Assembly: GCA_038502055.1 (NCBI GenBank)
Contig: JAXRKN010000038.1
Span: 3,534,001-3,598,000 of the forward strand
DNA length: 64,000 bases
Origin: Tanytarsus gracilentus
Lineage: Eukaryota; Arthropoda; Insecta; Diptera; Chironomidae
Direction of reading: 5' to 3'
Part shown: piece after piece, positions 1-11,800 of the stretch
Layout: the number at the start of each line of letters is the position of its first letter
How positions within the stretch are numbered: the first letter of the stretch is position 1
Notes under the pieces: model-generated
The model's database searches: none
The model's input: the letters and a program-made list of their open reading frames with translations, nothing else
What the model was told of the DNA's origin: nothing
Made by a program: the position numbers and the translations under genes

Positions 1-239
1 CACGGATCAACGGATTTTCTTCGAATTTTTTTTATTTAATTCTGCTAGTTGAAAAGAAGACTACCTGCTACTACAAAATTTTCGCAAACTCATAAAAGTT
101 AATTAAATTAAATAAATAAGTTTGTATGGGAGAGAGAAACACGTGGTGAGAATTTTTCATCGTGAGAGTAAGAAATTTTTTGAGAGTTAATGAAAAATTT
201 TATTGAGCGTCGGGAGTTTATATGGTGCTGAGGTACTAT

Positions 240-384
240 ATGAGTAGGCACTAAGGATTTTTCGAGTCGTGACCATAGGTCGTGCCACGGACAGCCATAA
301 TGTCCATTTTTCAGAACTATGGCTTCATGGGTATCGTTGAACTCGTGATTGGACCAGGAATCGATTGGCATGGATATAAAAACG
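240..384. repeat. Fragment of a dispersed repeat family
   Basis: About 145 bp containing the phrases 'gtgccacggacagccataat', 'gtccatttttcagaactatg' and 'gttgaactcgtgattggacc'. The same phrases recur, degenerate, three to four times between 6485 and 6900 in the first intron of Crtc. It directly abuts the 17-bp minisatellite, which may belong to the same element. I do not recognise the family and see no coding capacity. Confidence 0.7.
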
Positions 385-1012
385 CATGGTGGAAAATGGA
401 ACATGGTGGAAAATGGAACACAGTGGAAAATGGAACATGTTGGAAAATGAAACATGGTGGAAAATGGAACATGATGGGAAATGGAACATGGTGGGAAATG
501 GAACATGTGGAAAATGGAACATGGTGGGAAATGGAACATGTGGAAAATGGAACATGGTGGAAAATGGAACATGATGTTAAATGGAACATGGTGTTAAATG
601 GAACATAGTGGAAAATGGAACATAGTGGAAAATGGAACATAGTGGAAAATGGAACATGGTATAAAATGAAACATGGTGGGAAATGGGACATGGTGGAAAA
701 TGGAACATAGTGGAAAATGGAACATGGCTGAAAATGGAACACAGTGGAAAATGGAACATGGTGGAAAATGGAACATGTTGGAAAATGGAACATGGTGGAA
801 AATGGAACATGTTGGAAAATGGAACATGGTGGAAAATGGAACATGTGGAAAATGGAACATGGTGGAAAATGAAACATGGTGGAAAATGGAACATGGTGGA
901 AAATGAAACATGGTGGAAAATGGAACATAGTGGAAAATGGAACATGGTATAAAATGGAACATGGTGGAAAATGGAACACGGTGGAAAATGGAACATGGCT
1001 GAAAACTGAACA
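385..1012. repeat. 17-bp minisatellite, roughly 35 copies
   Basis: Tandem array of a 17-base unit, consensus aacatggtggaaaatgg, with 16-base variants (aacatgtggaaaatgg) and point variants. The unit contains no stop on either strand and 17 is not a multiple of three. Long open frames therefore appear on both strands with a 17-residue period (MFH/PPCSIF-type and WKMEHGGKWN-type peptides). These frames are artefacts of the repeat, not genes. Confidence 0.93.
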
Positions 1013-4000
1013 TTTATTTTTTGTTTTTGACTCATTAAATTAAAAATTAAAATAAGTTAAAAGCGAAGCAATTCGGAAAAGGCGGAGTTCTGCGGAGCTT
1101 TTTGCAAAGAGAACAGTGAAACTGAGAACGCGGCGCACCGATAATGCCTCACTTGTTTTCATCCTATTTCCTCCCTCGCACTCATCGACTGTGTTTTACA
1201 ATGATTTTTTTTGTGTGTTATTTGTAAAATGAAACCATACCGATGTTTTGTTTACCTTTCGAATGTCGATGATTTGGCCTTGCGGTTGTCATCAAAAAAA
1301 TTGCGAGATAAAATTTTTGTTTTCTGAATCGATTACTTTAATGAAAGCAGCTGAAATTGAATGAATGATGGCATAGATGATGATACAGCATGAACGCACA
1401 TTAAAATGCGAAACGGATATTGCTTCCCCTTCTTAATTTTCGACGTCAAGAAAATTTCATGAGCATAAGATAACTTCCAAGTTTGTCGTGTTGATTGTTT
1501 TGGAAGGAAATTGAAACTCCTGCATGCGACGACAGAGTCAAAAATTTATTTTCAACAATTTAATTTAATTTATTGAGTTTGGAAATTTCATCAACACTCA
1601 CTTTCATAAAAAAGCATAAATTTTATTATTTCAGAGTCACTGCAGTTAGTCGCGTTGACATCAAAAGACCATGACTTCGGGTGACTGAAAAAGAGAAAAA
1701 AATTAAATAACTCGCCCGTCATGCGACAGCGAAAAACAATCCCCTAAAACATATTTCAACACACACACAACAAATGACAATAAAAATGTCTGAATGGCAA
1801 ACATAAACAATTTTCAGGCGCTGCAATTAAATTTGTCAGCACTGGATTTTACACTAAAGATGCTGCTTGACCTAGGGATGATTCGTGGAAATTTTAAAAA
1901 ATTTAAATAAAATTAATAAGGAAAACTTTTGCACATTTTCAAAGCAACGTTAATTTTTAATTTAAAAACCTTTTGGATTTGAATTCCCTTGGAAATTCTA
2001 CAATCGCAACATAAAAAAGGGACAGAGACAATCACTTTTATGTCGCAACATAATTGCACAAGAGAGCAAGCGAGAGATTTTAATGGGCTTCTGTGTATTG
2101 TTTTGAATCATTATGCATGATACTCGTCGTAAATTGTTTTTCCAATGTTTCCTTTTAAAATGCACAAGAAAAAATCTGTAAAGGCTGAAAATTATTTATC
2201 CAGGAAAACCGCCGATGGAAAATAAATTTAATTAACCAACCGCACTTTTTTCAAACTTTACATTAGCACCGTACGAAAAGTTGTGAAGACGAGCAGAATG
2301 TTTATTAAAAAATTCTTGCCACTCACTGGATAGGAAAAAGGAAAAAGCATGGCAGAAAGTTGCTAAACATCATAAAAGTCACGTTCGTGGATGGTACATT
2401 AAAATAAACAAAAACAGCAGCAGCAAAATACGTTCGTTCCAGTCATCTCACAAAAGTGTCAAAGATAACTTTAGTAACAATGCGAGCAGCATAGAGAGCT
2501 TCATTAAAGCTCACTCGAAATGCACACACACACAATTATTGTGGGGTTTGTTGAACAATTAAAGTGCTCTTTTCGTCTGGTCAGAAGTGAACATTAGAGT
2601 TTGTGTGCTTTTGACACATTTTATTCTATTAACCCCCATAATCACCTGACCCTTTTCTTCTTCTTATCTCACACCCCTTCACTTTTCTCCTTGAGAGCAT
2701 TTGTAATCTCTTCTTGTAGACAATTTTTGACAATTGTCGTCTTACAACGACTTAACGACTCTAATGGCCATCTGAAAAAGTAACAATGGCAGTGAAAGTA
2801 TATAAAGTTATTTTTGGGTGCAAATTAGGACTAAAATTTAAAAACTTCATTCGTCAAATCTAAAAAAAATAGAAATATTTTGGTTTTAGTTCTAATTCAA
2901 CTCTAAATTTTATGTCGATTTCAATGAACATTTTCAAGATCAAACGATAAACGTGAGGATACATGATTGCAACATTGATTTCAAGTTTGTAACATTTGCT
3001 AAATTTCAAAATGTGGTCTGCTATCTCGATTTAATTTTCCACCTTTCTACATTCCGTCATGTGCATGCATATGCAAAAGTTACAAATGGAAAAGTTTTTG
3101 ATTTTCTCTCAAAACTTTTCAATCCTTTACATCTTGAAGATTGAACTAAACAAATTGCACTAAGGTTTTTGAGATAACGGCAAAAATAAACATGACAAAA
3201 TTTTGAATTTACGTAAAAATAAATTTAAAATGTAGGAAACATAAAAATACATCCACTTCCTTCATGATTTTGTGAGGTACTAAAAATCATGCTGTCTTAG
3301 CAGTTCTTCTTATTCAAAAAAGCCTTTTTTGGTGCGCAGACTCGTTTGCTAACCAATTCGTGTAATGTCATCCCTTCTCTTTTTAGAATATTTTCGAACT
3401 GAATGCGTATGGAGTAGGGATTGAGGAGGTGGAGATGGCAAGTGCATCTTCGAGAATGGTGCATCTTAATCACTTAAGAAACAAGAAGAAGATTTCTTGA
3501 TTTTGAACGACAATAATTTATACATTCAAAACTCGCGGTGTTTAAAATTTACATTTTACAATTACATTTTACATTTACAATTTATTTGTTAAAAATTTCA
3601 ATAACAATCATTAAAACTAAAATTATTTCTCATCTTTATATTTTACTTTTTTAAATTAAAACATAATTTCAGATAGGTGATAGATTTTAAATTGCAAAAA
3701 TAATTTTATTTTAAATTTAAAAATTAATAATTTGATAATTTATACAAGAGTTTATAATGTTAAATCTCTTATTTACATAATTTACATAAGTTTATTTACC
3801 ATTTAAAAAATTAAGAAAATAAAAGCTCATCCAAAGAATTAAAATATTTAAAGTTTTTAAATTAAAAAATTTTAGCGTTAAACTTATTTTTTTAATTTTA
3901 ATACATACTTAAAAAATAAAAATGTTATGCTGCTACATAAATAATTCTTAAAATAATTAAATGATGATCAGTGATTAGTTTTCTTTTCTTTAACGTATTT

Positions 4001-4064
4001 GAAAAATTTGAACACTTTTCTTCTTCTTGAAAAAATCAAACATAAACAAAAATAAATTGTGAGC
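1013..4064. other. Intergenic, no gene recognised
   Basis: AT-rich non-coding DNA of about 3 kb upstream of Elp4. It holds short A/T tracts, a small CA run near 2522 and a low-complexity stretch of repeated acattttac-type words at about 3545-3595. The short open frames at 2601 and 2953 have no recognisable domain or splice context. No tRNA or other RNA gene was seen. Confidence 0.6.
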
Positions 4065-5232
4065 ATGTCATCTTTTGTGAAAATTAAAAAAGAAAATTCT
4101 GTCGAGATACCCGGTGTTAAATCATCAATTCGTAATGGACAAGTTTGTTCGAGCGGAAGCGATTCATTTGATTTTGTCATTGGCGGTGGCATCGAGCTGA
4201 ATTCTTTAATTTTGATTGGTAAATAAATTTGATTAAATTTTAAAAAATTAGTCCCTATATTTTATTTTAAGGAGAGGATAAATATGGCAGATATGCAAAT
4301 ATTCTAACAAAGCTCTATCTTGCTGATGCATTTCACCATAATCATCAAATATATTTCGTTAATCTCGATGATGATCCGAAGAAAATTGTAAGAATTAAAA
4401 AATGAATTAAAATTTTAATTCTAACAAGTTCAAATACTTTTAGATGAAGGAAACTCCAATGCCATCAGATATTTATGTAAAAGAGGAAAATCCAACTGAG
4501 TCGACGGATGACAACTTACGAATTGCCTTTCGATATCAAGCACTTCCAAAACTTGACTCAATCCAACGTGCCGGCACTCACAATCAAATGAGCTACGATC
4601 TAAATAAGAAATATGACCCAGAAAGAATTGAAGCTTGCAAAAATATTCAATATTTGTCATTCAATGATTTCCAAGCAAGAAAAAGTGATAAAAATGTTTT
4701 CGACACCATCATCGATGAGCTTCAAAATATCGCTCAAAATTCAAAAGACAATCTACTTAGAGTTTGCATTAGCTCTTTAGGATCTCCTCTATGGTATTCA
4801 GAAAATTTCTCAACAGACATCTTGAAATTCCTCGTTCAATTAAAATCCATCGCTAGATACAACAATGTCGTTTGCTTCCTCACAATGCCACTTCATCTCG
4901 TGAATATCGTTGACGAACAGTTGATTTTAAAAATTCGCAAAATCATCGATGTCAATGTCAATCTTGAATCATTTGACAACGTTGATAAACAGACAAATGC
5001 AGTTTTCAAGCAATATCACGGACTGTTGCATGTTAAAAAGCTTCAAACTTTGACAGCACTTCAGTCACACAAGCCCGAGGCATTCGATCTAGCATTTAAA
5101 CTAAAACTTCATCGTTTTGTCATCGAAAAATTACATCTGCCGCCGGAATTGCAGGAAGGCGAATCATCAAATGAAACGTCAATGAGCTGTTCAAGTAGTG
5201 GCGGTGGTGGAAATAAATCATTGGATTTTTAG
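4065..5232 (+). CDS. Elp4: Elongator complex protein 4 (Elp4)
   Basis: Three exons, 4065-4218, 4272-4387 and 4444-5232, join in frame to give 352 residues. Both introns are GT-AG and only 53-56 nt long. Elp4 belongs to the Elp4-5-6 RecA-like ring of Elongator, which supports wobble-uridine modification of tRNA. Visible hallmarks are the N-terminal GQVCSSGSDSFDFVIGGGIE region with a glycine-rich loop and IGEDKYGRYANIL after it. The C-terminal block HGLLHVKKL...FVIEKLHLPPELQ is the family signature. The start is the first ATG of the open exon. The tail is Ser/Gly-rich. An AATAAA lies at 5376, 144 nt past the stop. The length is slightly below that of vertebrate and yeast homologues. Function is assigned from family resemblance, which is strong. 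Confidence 0.93.
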
Positions 5233-5815
5233 ACACAGAGAGAAGAAGAAACTTTTTTGTTTTGTGTATCATTGGAAAAACATCTGATTTACAGCCGTGT
5301 CTATGATGTTTTCGGTGAAGTTGATGATTTTTATGTACACAAAAGCTTTTTTCTTATGTTAAAAAGTAATGATGAAATAAACTTTTACATGAATTTAAAT
5401 GACAATGTTTTAACCTCAAATTAAATCATTTTAGAATGAAAAATCATCGCTTGGATGAAAAGAATTGTGCGATAATGGTCGCACACATCTCGACTCGTGT
5501 ACATTTTCTACGGCTAATGCTGCATTTCCAGTCTTCCCTCAGCCTTCCAATAAGTTTTCAATCGGAGACTTTTTATTTTCGATCAGGTCTCATAAGACAA
5601 CAGAAGTAAAATTTTAAAAAGTTTAATCAAAAGAAGTTGACGGAAGTTATAGTGTATAAATTCTATTCCATGTTAGACATTAGTAAATATTAGATAGAAT
5701 TGCGTGTTTTTAATAGTGAAACAATCACTTTTTAGTGTGTAAAAAACGAACGGAAAAAAATTTTTCAGTGGAAAATTCAAAGCTGTAAATGTGAAAAGTG
5801 AGAGAGAGGAAAAAG
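5233..5815. other. Elp4-Crtc intergenic region and Crtc leader
   Basis: Holds the Elp4 3' end with a poly(A) signal at 5376-5381, then the presumed Crtc promoter and 5' leader. A TCAGTG initiator-like site lies about 50 nt before the Crtc ATG. No further gene is seen. Confidence 0.55.
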
Positions 5816-8800
5816 ATGGCAAATCCTCGAAAATTTTCTGAAAAAATAGCGCTACTGAACCAAAAGCAAGCGGAAGGCAATGCCGAATTTGAGCGTATTA
5901 TGCGCGAAGTGTCGGAAGTGTCATCAAAGGTAGACTATTAAACGTTCCAAAGTCGGTTAGATCGAGGCATAAATTTTTTTTATATGAGAACATCTTCTAA
6001 TCCAGAAAATGCGGAAAAAAAGAAGAAGAAAAAATTATTCCCATCTGAGATCCGAGAATTTGCGTTGTAGTGAAATAAAAATTGACATTTGTGTGTTCGA
6101 ACATTTTTTGCTGCTGTGCTGACTAATGAAGGGAGAAGAGAGAGAAAATAAAATTTTAAGAAAGCAATGATTCGAGCAACAAAATAGCAATTTTTGAGAA
6201 TTAATATATGCGCGTGGAAAAATTAACACACACATGAAAGTCGAATAAAATGAGCTAATTTTTAGCGTAACCCACAAAGTGGTGTAACGCTTATATGCTC
6301 GTGATTCCGTCCGTCCGTCCGTCCGTCCGTCCGTCCGTCCGTCCGTCCGTCCGTCCGTCCGTCTGCACAAGCGAGATCTCGGTCCCTGGACCAGCTAGAG
6401 ACTTCTAGTTTTCGCCAGATGGTAGCTCTTAGGGTCTATATGTGCGCTTTTTTTTTTTCTTGCTCTCCTTTTTCATATCTCTTTTGGCTTCATGGGTTTT
6501 GAATCGTGATTGGACCAGAAATGATTGGATTATTTAATTGCCGGATCGATTGCATATATTTTTCGAGTCTGACCTATGGTCGGCCACAGACAGCCAAATG
6601 TCCATTTTTCGAACTATCTTCATGTTCTAGAACTCTTTGGAGGAATCTTGATATAATTTTTGGATGTCCATCTGCCCATATGCCCGAGCCAAATTCCTTT
6701 TCGAACTATGCTTCATGGTATCTTGAACTCGTATTGGACCAGGAATCTAATGGATTTTTTTTATATTCCTTTGGCCATAGTGCCACGGACAGCCATAATT
6801 CCATTTTAAGTTGCTTCATGTATCGTTGAACTCGTGATTGGACAGGAATCTAATGAATAGTTTTTTGAGGAATGGTCGAACAGGACTGCCACGGACAGCA
6901 AATTCCTTGACTTAAACTCATTTTTTATGCACTTTTCAAACACTGATCTGTTAAAGTGGGTTACGAGGCAACACCCACGTGTGGTTTTTGAAAAATTTTT
7001 TTTCTTTTTCCTCACACCGCGCTCCGCTAGCTCATATAGGAGCACAAAAAATGCACTCTGAAGAAAAAAATTAAAGCGCAGCAGCAACAAAATGCAAAAA
7101 AAATCACACATTTAAATTCCCAATTGGAAATGGAAATTTGTGATTTTTTTTATTTTGTTTGTCTCTTGTTCGTTATTTGCGTACATGATGAAAATTGAGG
7201 ACACTATAAAAAAGCTAAGAATGAAGAAAATAATTTTAATTTTGCTCTTGCGCGTCTTTTCTACACACCGCAGTGTTGCCGTCATGATAAGAGAGCAAAA
7301 ACGGCAAAAATGTCTTATCAATAAATTGCCCAAAAATAATCACGATTAAAGCAGAACAGAAAAAAAAATTATTTCTTCATAAATAAATCACATAGAAAAA
7401 GCTCATGCAGGCCGCTCAAATCAATACATCGTCACATGGCGTGTATGAGCAACAAGTTCTGTTTACTTCCTTTCGGAAAATGAAAGAAAGAAAATTCCCT
7501 ATAATAATGTTCTACTCACACTACGTCTTGATTCTTTGACCAGAAAAAGAGAGAAGGTAAAAAGTTTCTTGCGGCGGACTTACAAAAATTAAGCGCGCGT
7601 AATGTTCTGTATTTGAACAACAATTGGTTTGTGTGTGAATGTGTATATATATGTATGTACATATATATGAGAGTGTCGACAACAAATAAGAAAAAAAATT
7701 GATAAATAAATAATGAGAGAAGCGAGCGCAAATAGAAGCGAATTGCAGGAAAAAAATAATATTAAATGTCATGCTTAATTGTTATTTTTATTTTATTCCT
7801 TCTCCCCGCACCTCATAATTCCATAAATTGCTTAATAAAATTAATAAAAAATACGACTGCGGTATGGTCACTGAGTATGATATAAATTTTAAATGAGTTA
7901 ATGCTCAGAACTAATTAAAATTCATCATAGGATTTAATCACTGTACATGAGTGAGTGTATTTGTGTGCTTTAGCTCAGTGAGATATCTCAAGAGGCCATA
8001 AAAGGTTAAATTGACTCTCAACGAGGTGACTTGACACCCCATAGCAGCTCATCGACTTTTAAGCTAGAAGACTATTTTTTCCTCGAAAGCCCTCAACATT
8101 TTTTTTTCGCATCGACTTGTATAGAAAAATATTTGCCTTAAGCACACGACAATCCTCAAACCATCACATCAATATGAAACATCGACGAACAAAAATCTTT
8201 ACAAAATGAACAAAGAACTTTTTTCGTACAATAATGACTTGTAATAATATAAAAAAATCTTATTGATTCTCATAATTTTCTCGCACTTAATGCCGTAGCG
8301 TACATTTATAATTAAGAAACGGGCAAAAAAGGCCATCATTATATGGCAAGAATATTTTTACTTGTGGTGGTCAGGAATTATTTTTGTTATTTTTGATTAT
8401 CGCTTCATTATGACTCTAGCGTACACTGTTGCTTGGCTCCGTTCAGGTGCTCTCAAGCAACTTAATGCCATTACTGAATTATTTGTAAGTTATGTCACAG
8501 TTAAAATTGAGAGAAATTTGAAGATAATTTTAAATAATATTTTTTTATAATTTACATGGAAAAAAGATCAAAAATTTTAATGTGACATAACTTATAAAGT
8601 CTGATGAACGCGTATCTTTAAATATACATTCTTGCTTCTTTGATGCTCACACGTTCTTCTCCCAAAATATATATATAAAGCTCTTTAAAGAAGAAGCCAT
8701 CAATATCAATTATTGGCTATTTGTGTGTCTTCATATAAACTCAGTTTTGTCGGAACATATGTGAGACCTTGAAATGTATCAGTCTTATGTTTTGATATCC

Positions 8801-11800
8801 AAAATAATGTATTCAGATAAAAAAAATTATTCACGTGGAGCTTTAACTCTTGGTAGACAATTGGAAGTATTTTAATTCATTTACTTGCTATTTTATTTAT
8901 TCAACTCTTAAGTTTAATAATTAACAATGTCAAGGTATTGTTTGACTGCGCTAATAATTGATCAAATTCTTGAGTTTTATTGATGGAATTTAAATGTTTT
9001 TTTTCATGTCATATGTCTCGACATGTTTTCATGTCTATAAATACTCAAGTCCAAAGGGAATTTAAAAAATTTTCACTATCAAAGCATTTATAATAAAAGG
9101 AATTTGCATATCAGCGATTCTCTCTTCACACACGTTGCGTTCTCGAGCACTTTTAAGTCCACGACAAGCCCAAGCTCTAAAATTTCATGTTTATTAAGAG
9201 TACGCAATTTTATTGCGCTAACTCCAATAATGTAGAAAATTTTAGAGTTTTTTTGTCTATGAAGGATGTTTATTAAATCGTTAAGAGGGTAACGAGAAAT
9301 TTGTTGAGGCGGGTTAAGTATTCAATTAATTCTGACAAGGAAGACAGAGAAAGAAAAAGAAATTTACATGCTAAGCGCACGAAAAAAAATTCGGTTAACA
9401 CACTCAGCCCGACTAGAAAACTAAACTTCAATTTTTACGGCAAAAATCTGCATTTTCTCACACATGTGTGCGAATAAAAAATAAATATATAGTGATAAAA
9501 TTCAGGGAAATAAACATCTAAATGTGTGTTGTATACATCTTTCTATATTTTTATAGGTGTCACAACCGTCGACTTCTTCCACATCGACGCGTAACACCAA
9601 CTTGATAGCAGCAACTTCTGCATTTATTTCACGATCACTTCCAAACGTTAATGCGCCAATTAATAATGCAAATAACGCGAACGATATTGATAATAAGGTT
9701 ATTATTAGTCTCTGCTCATCTACCTTATGAAGCTTTTTCATTTAATATGCAAACAAATACAATTTATTTAGTGAGATCAATAATAGTTTTGTAGTCGATG
9801 CAGAAAATAACTAAAATATTGACTGTTTTTTTGATATTTTTGTGCAGTGTTAGTTTAGCTTTATGATTTAAAATTTTCTCCACTAAAACATCTCCCGAAA
9901 AAAGCACACACTAAAAAAAATTAAATTTATGCATAATTTATTTTGATGATTTATTACATTTTTTTTGCATGAATAATTCTAATCCGTTCACTCAGACCCG
10001 CACATGATAATTCACTCTGTAGAAGATGCGTGCAAATAATAAATCATGAGTTAAAATTATTTATTGTAGGGCCATTAGCTACATATTCAGTCGTATAAAT
10101 GTAGAAAAATTCCGAAACACATGAAAGAATGTCGAAATGTGTCGTGAAAATTATTTTTTGCTGTAGAGTTCTGTTATCACGCGGAGACACGTGCAGAGTG
10201 AGCGAGTAGTGTATGAGACATTATAATGACATTCTTTCCTTTCCTTTCAAATGCACACTAATTCGCGAAAAAAAGAAGAGAATTATATGACAATGTAATT
10301 TGAGAGAAAGAAGCGCCATGAACGAGAGTGAAAGGCTCACATCCACATGAATTCACTGCACGAGTTTCACTATAGAACCTGATTTTGTTGTTTTTATTCT
10401 ATTTATAATTTCATACTATTTTTTTCTTCTCTCTCTCTTGTTGCTCTTTTATGAAGGAAAAAAGTGTAGAAAGTAGTGAACGAAAGCCACCCAAAAAATA
10501 TAAATAGACAAGCAAACACATTGCGCGCCATTCTTTACAATAAATAAATTTGATTATGATTTGCTCTAAAATAAACATTTTATTCGTCATCATGTTTTTC
10601 TTTTCTGTATTTCAATGAAGTCGTTTACTATTTGAGAAATATATATAAGCAATAAACGTCTTATAATGTAAGCGCCGAAACTGATAAGAAAAAAATTAAT
10701 TGCGAGGAGGCTTGATTTCATATTACATTGACGTTCATTATGCCCACACACATATTGTCAATGAGACACACTTTTTTAATACTCTAATTATATTGAAGTA
10801 TAATAAGAAAATATAATCGAATGATTTTTCGCATTGATGTGTGTAAAGAATCGATTAAAGCTCCCACAAAGTAATCTTTTCAATACATATAAAAGAGTTT
10901 AAGAAAAAAAAAATATTTATAATTAATGGAATGCATTTCAAATTTATTTGCTACAAAAATAATTTTGTTTAAAATTAAAAAGTTTCTTTAAAATAAATAA
11001 CATTTTTTCTATCGTAGTGAAAAATCGAACATTTTCCCTCGTTAAATTTCTCAGCTTTTTTACTGCGGAAAAAAATCATTCCAGTTTTTTGGAGATTTTT
11101 TTTTGTAATCTAACAAATAATTTGTATGAGTATTTTTGTAGAGTTTTTTATTCCTAAGCTTTTTCAATTATTCATGCACTGATGCTAGATCACACGAGAC
11201 TGCAAGCATGTGTGAGAATGTCCACTATTTAAAATTTTCAACAAATTCATTTCCGCCTTCTTTCCAATGAAATTTAAAGAGTAAAAACATGAAAAACATT
11301 CATCGCTTTTATTTATGAGCGATAACATACCGTGGAGAGTCTCACATCAGCGCAAGTAAATAAAAGCGGCGGCGGCAAACACATGTAAATCTTATGAACA
11401 AATAGAATTCATTGAGAAGTGTTTTGCGTTTTCTTCCCCTCCCGCTCAATGATAAACATTTCAAAATGAGTCACGGCAACAAACTTTTTATTTGTCATGA
11501 AATGTATTAAATATTTTATGTCTCGGTGACAGCATAATTTTTTAATGTCCAAAGTATTGTAGCGCCGGTATCGATGGAACATGAAAATTATACTAATTTC
11601 TTTTTCTTTTTGTTGGTTTATTGATGTGATGTGATATAGTGATTAGTGTTAGCATGTGTCACATTGTTGTAGTTCTTAAAAATTATTAACTGCAAAGTTT
11701 CATTTTATTTATTGAAGTACAAAAAAAGGAGAGAGAATTTTCCAGAAACGAGCTTCAATTAATCTTAACCTTTTCTTTCATTAATTTTTGATGACCCCGA

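Noticed and set aside
108..1035. Several open frames of 60-220 codons on both strands
   Set aside because: They are translations of the 17-bp minisatellite with a 17-residue period and no domain.
6035..6370. 111-codon minus-strand frame starting with RTDG repeats
   Set aside because: It reads the (CCGT) microsatellite and then A/T-rich DNA; no gene features.
7112..7349. Overlapping frames on both strands
   Set aside because: A/T-rich low-complexity sequence with Ile/Lys/Phe bias; no support.
7643..7670. Palindromic TATATATGTA/TACATATATA stretch
   Set aside because: Simple AT/GT dinucleotide sequence folds on itself by composition.
8362..8550. 62-codon plus frame with hydrophobic residues in Crtc intron 1
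   Set aside because: Short, no splice context with Crtc, runs into the inverted repeat; likely chance.
9502..9741. 79-codon minus frame
   Set aside because: Antisense shadow of Crtc exon 2.
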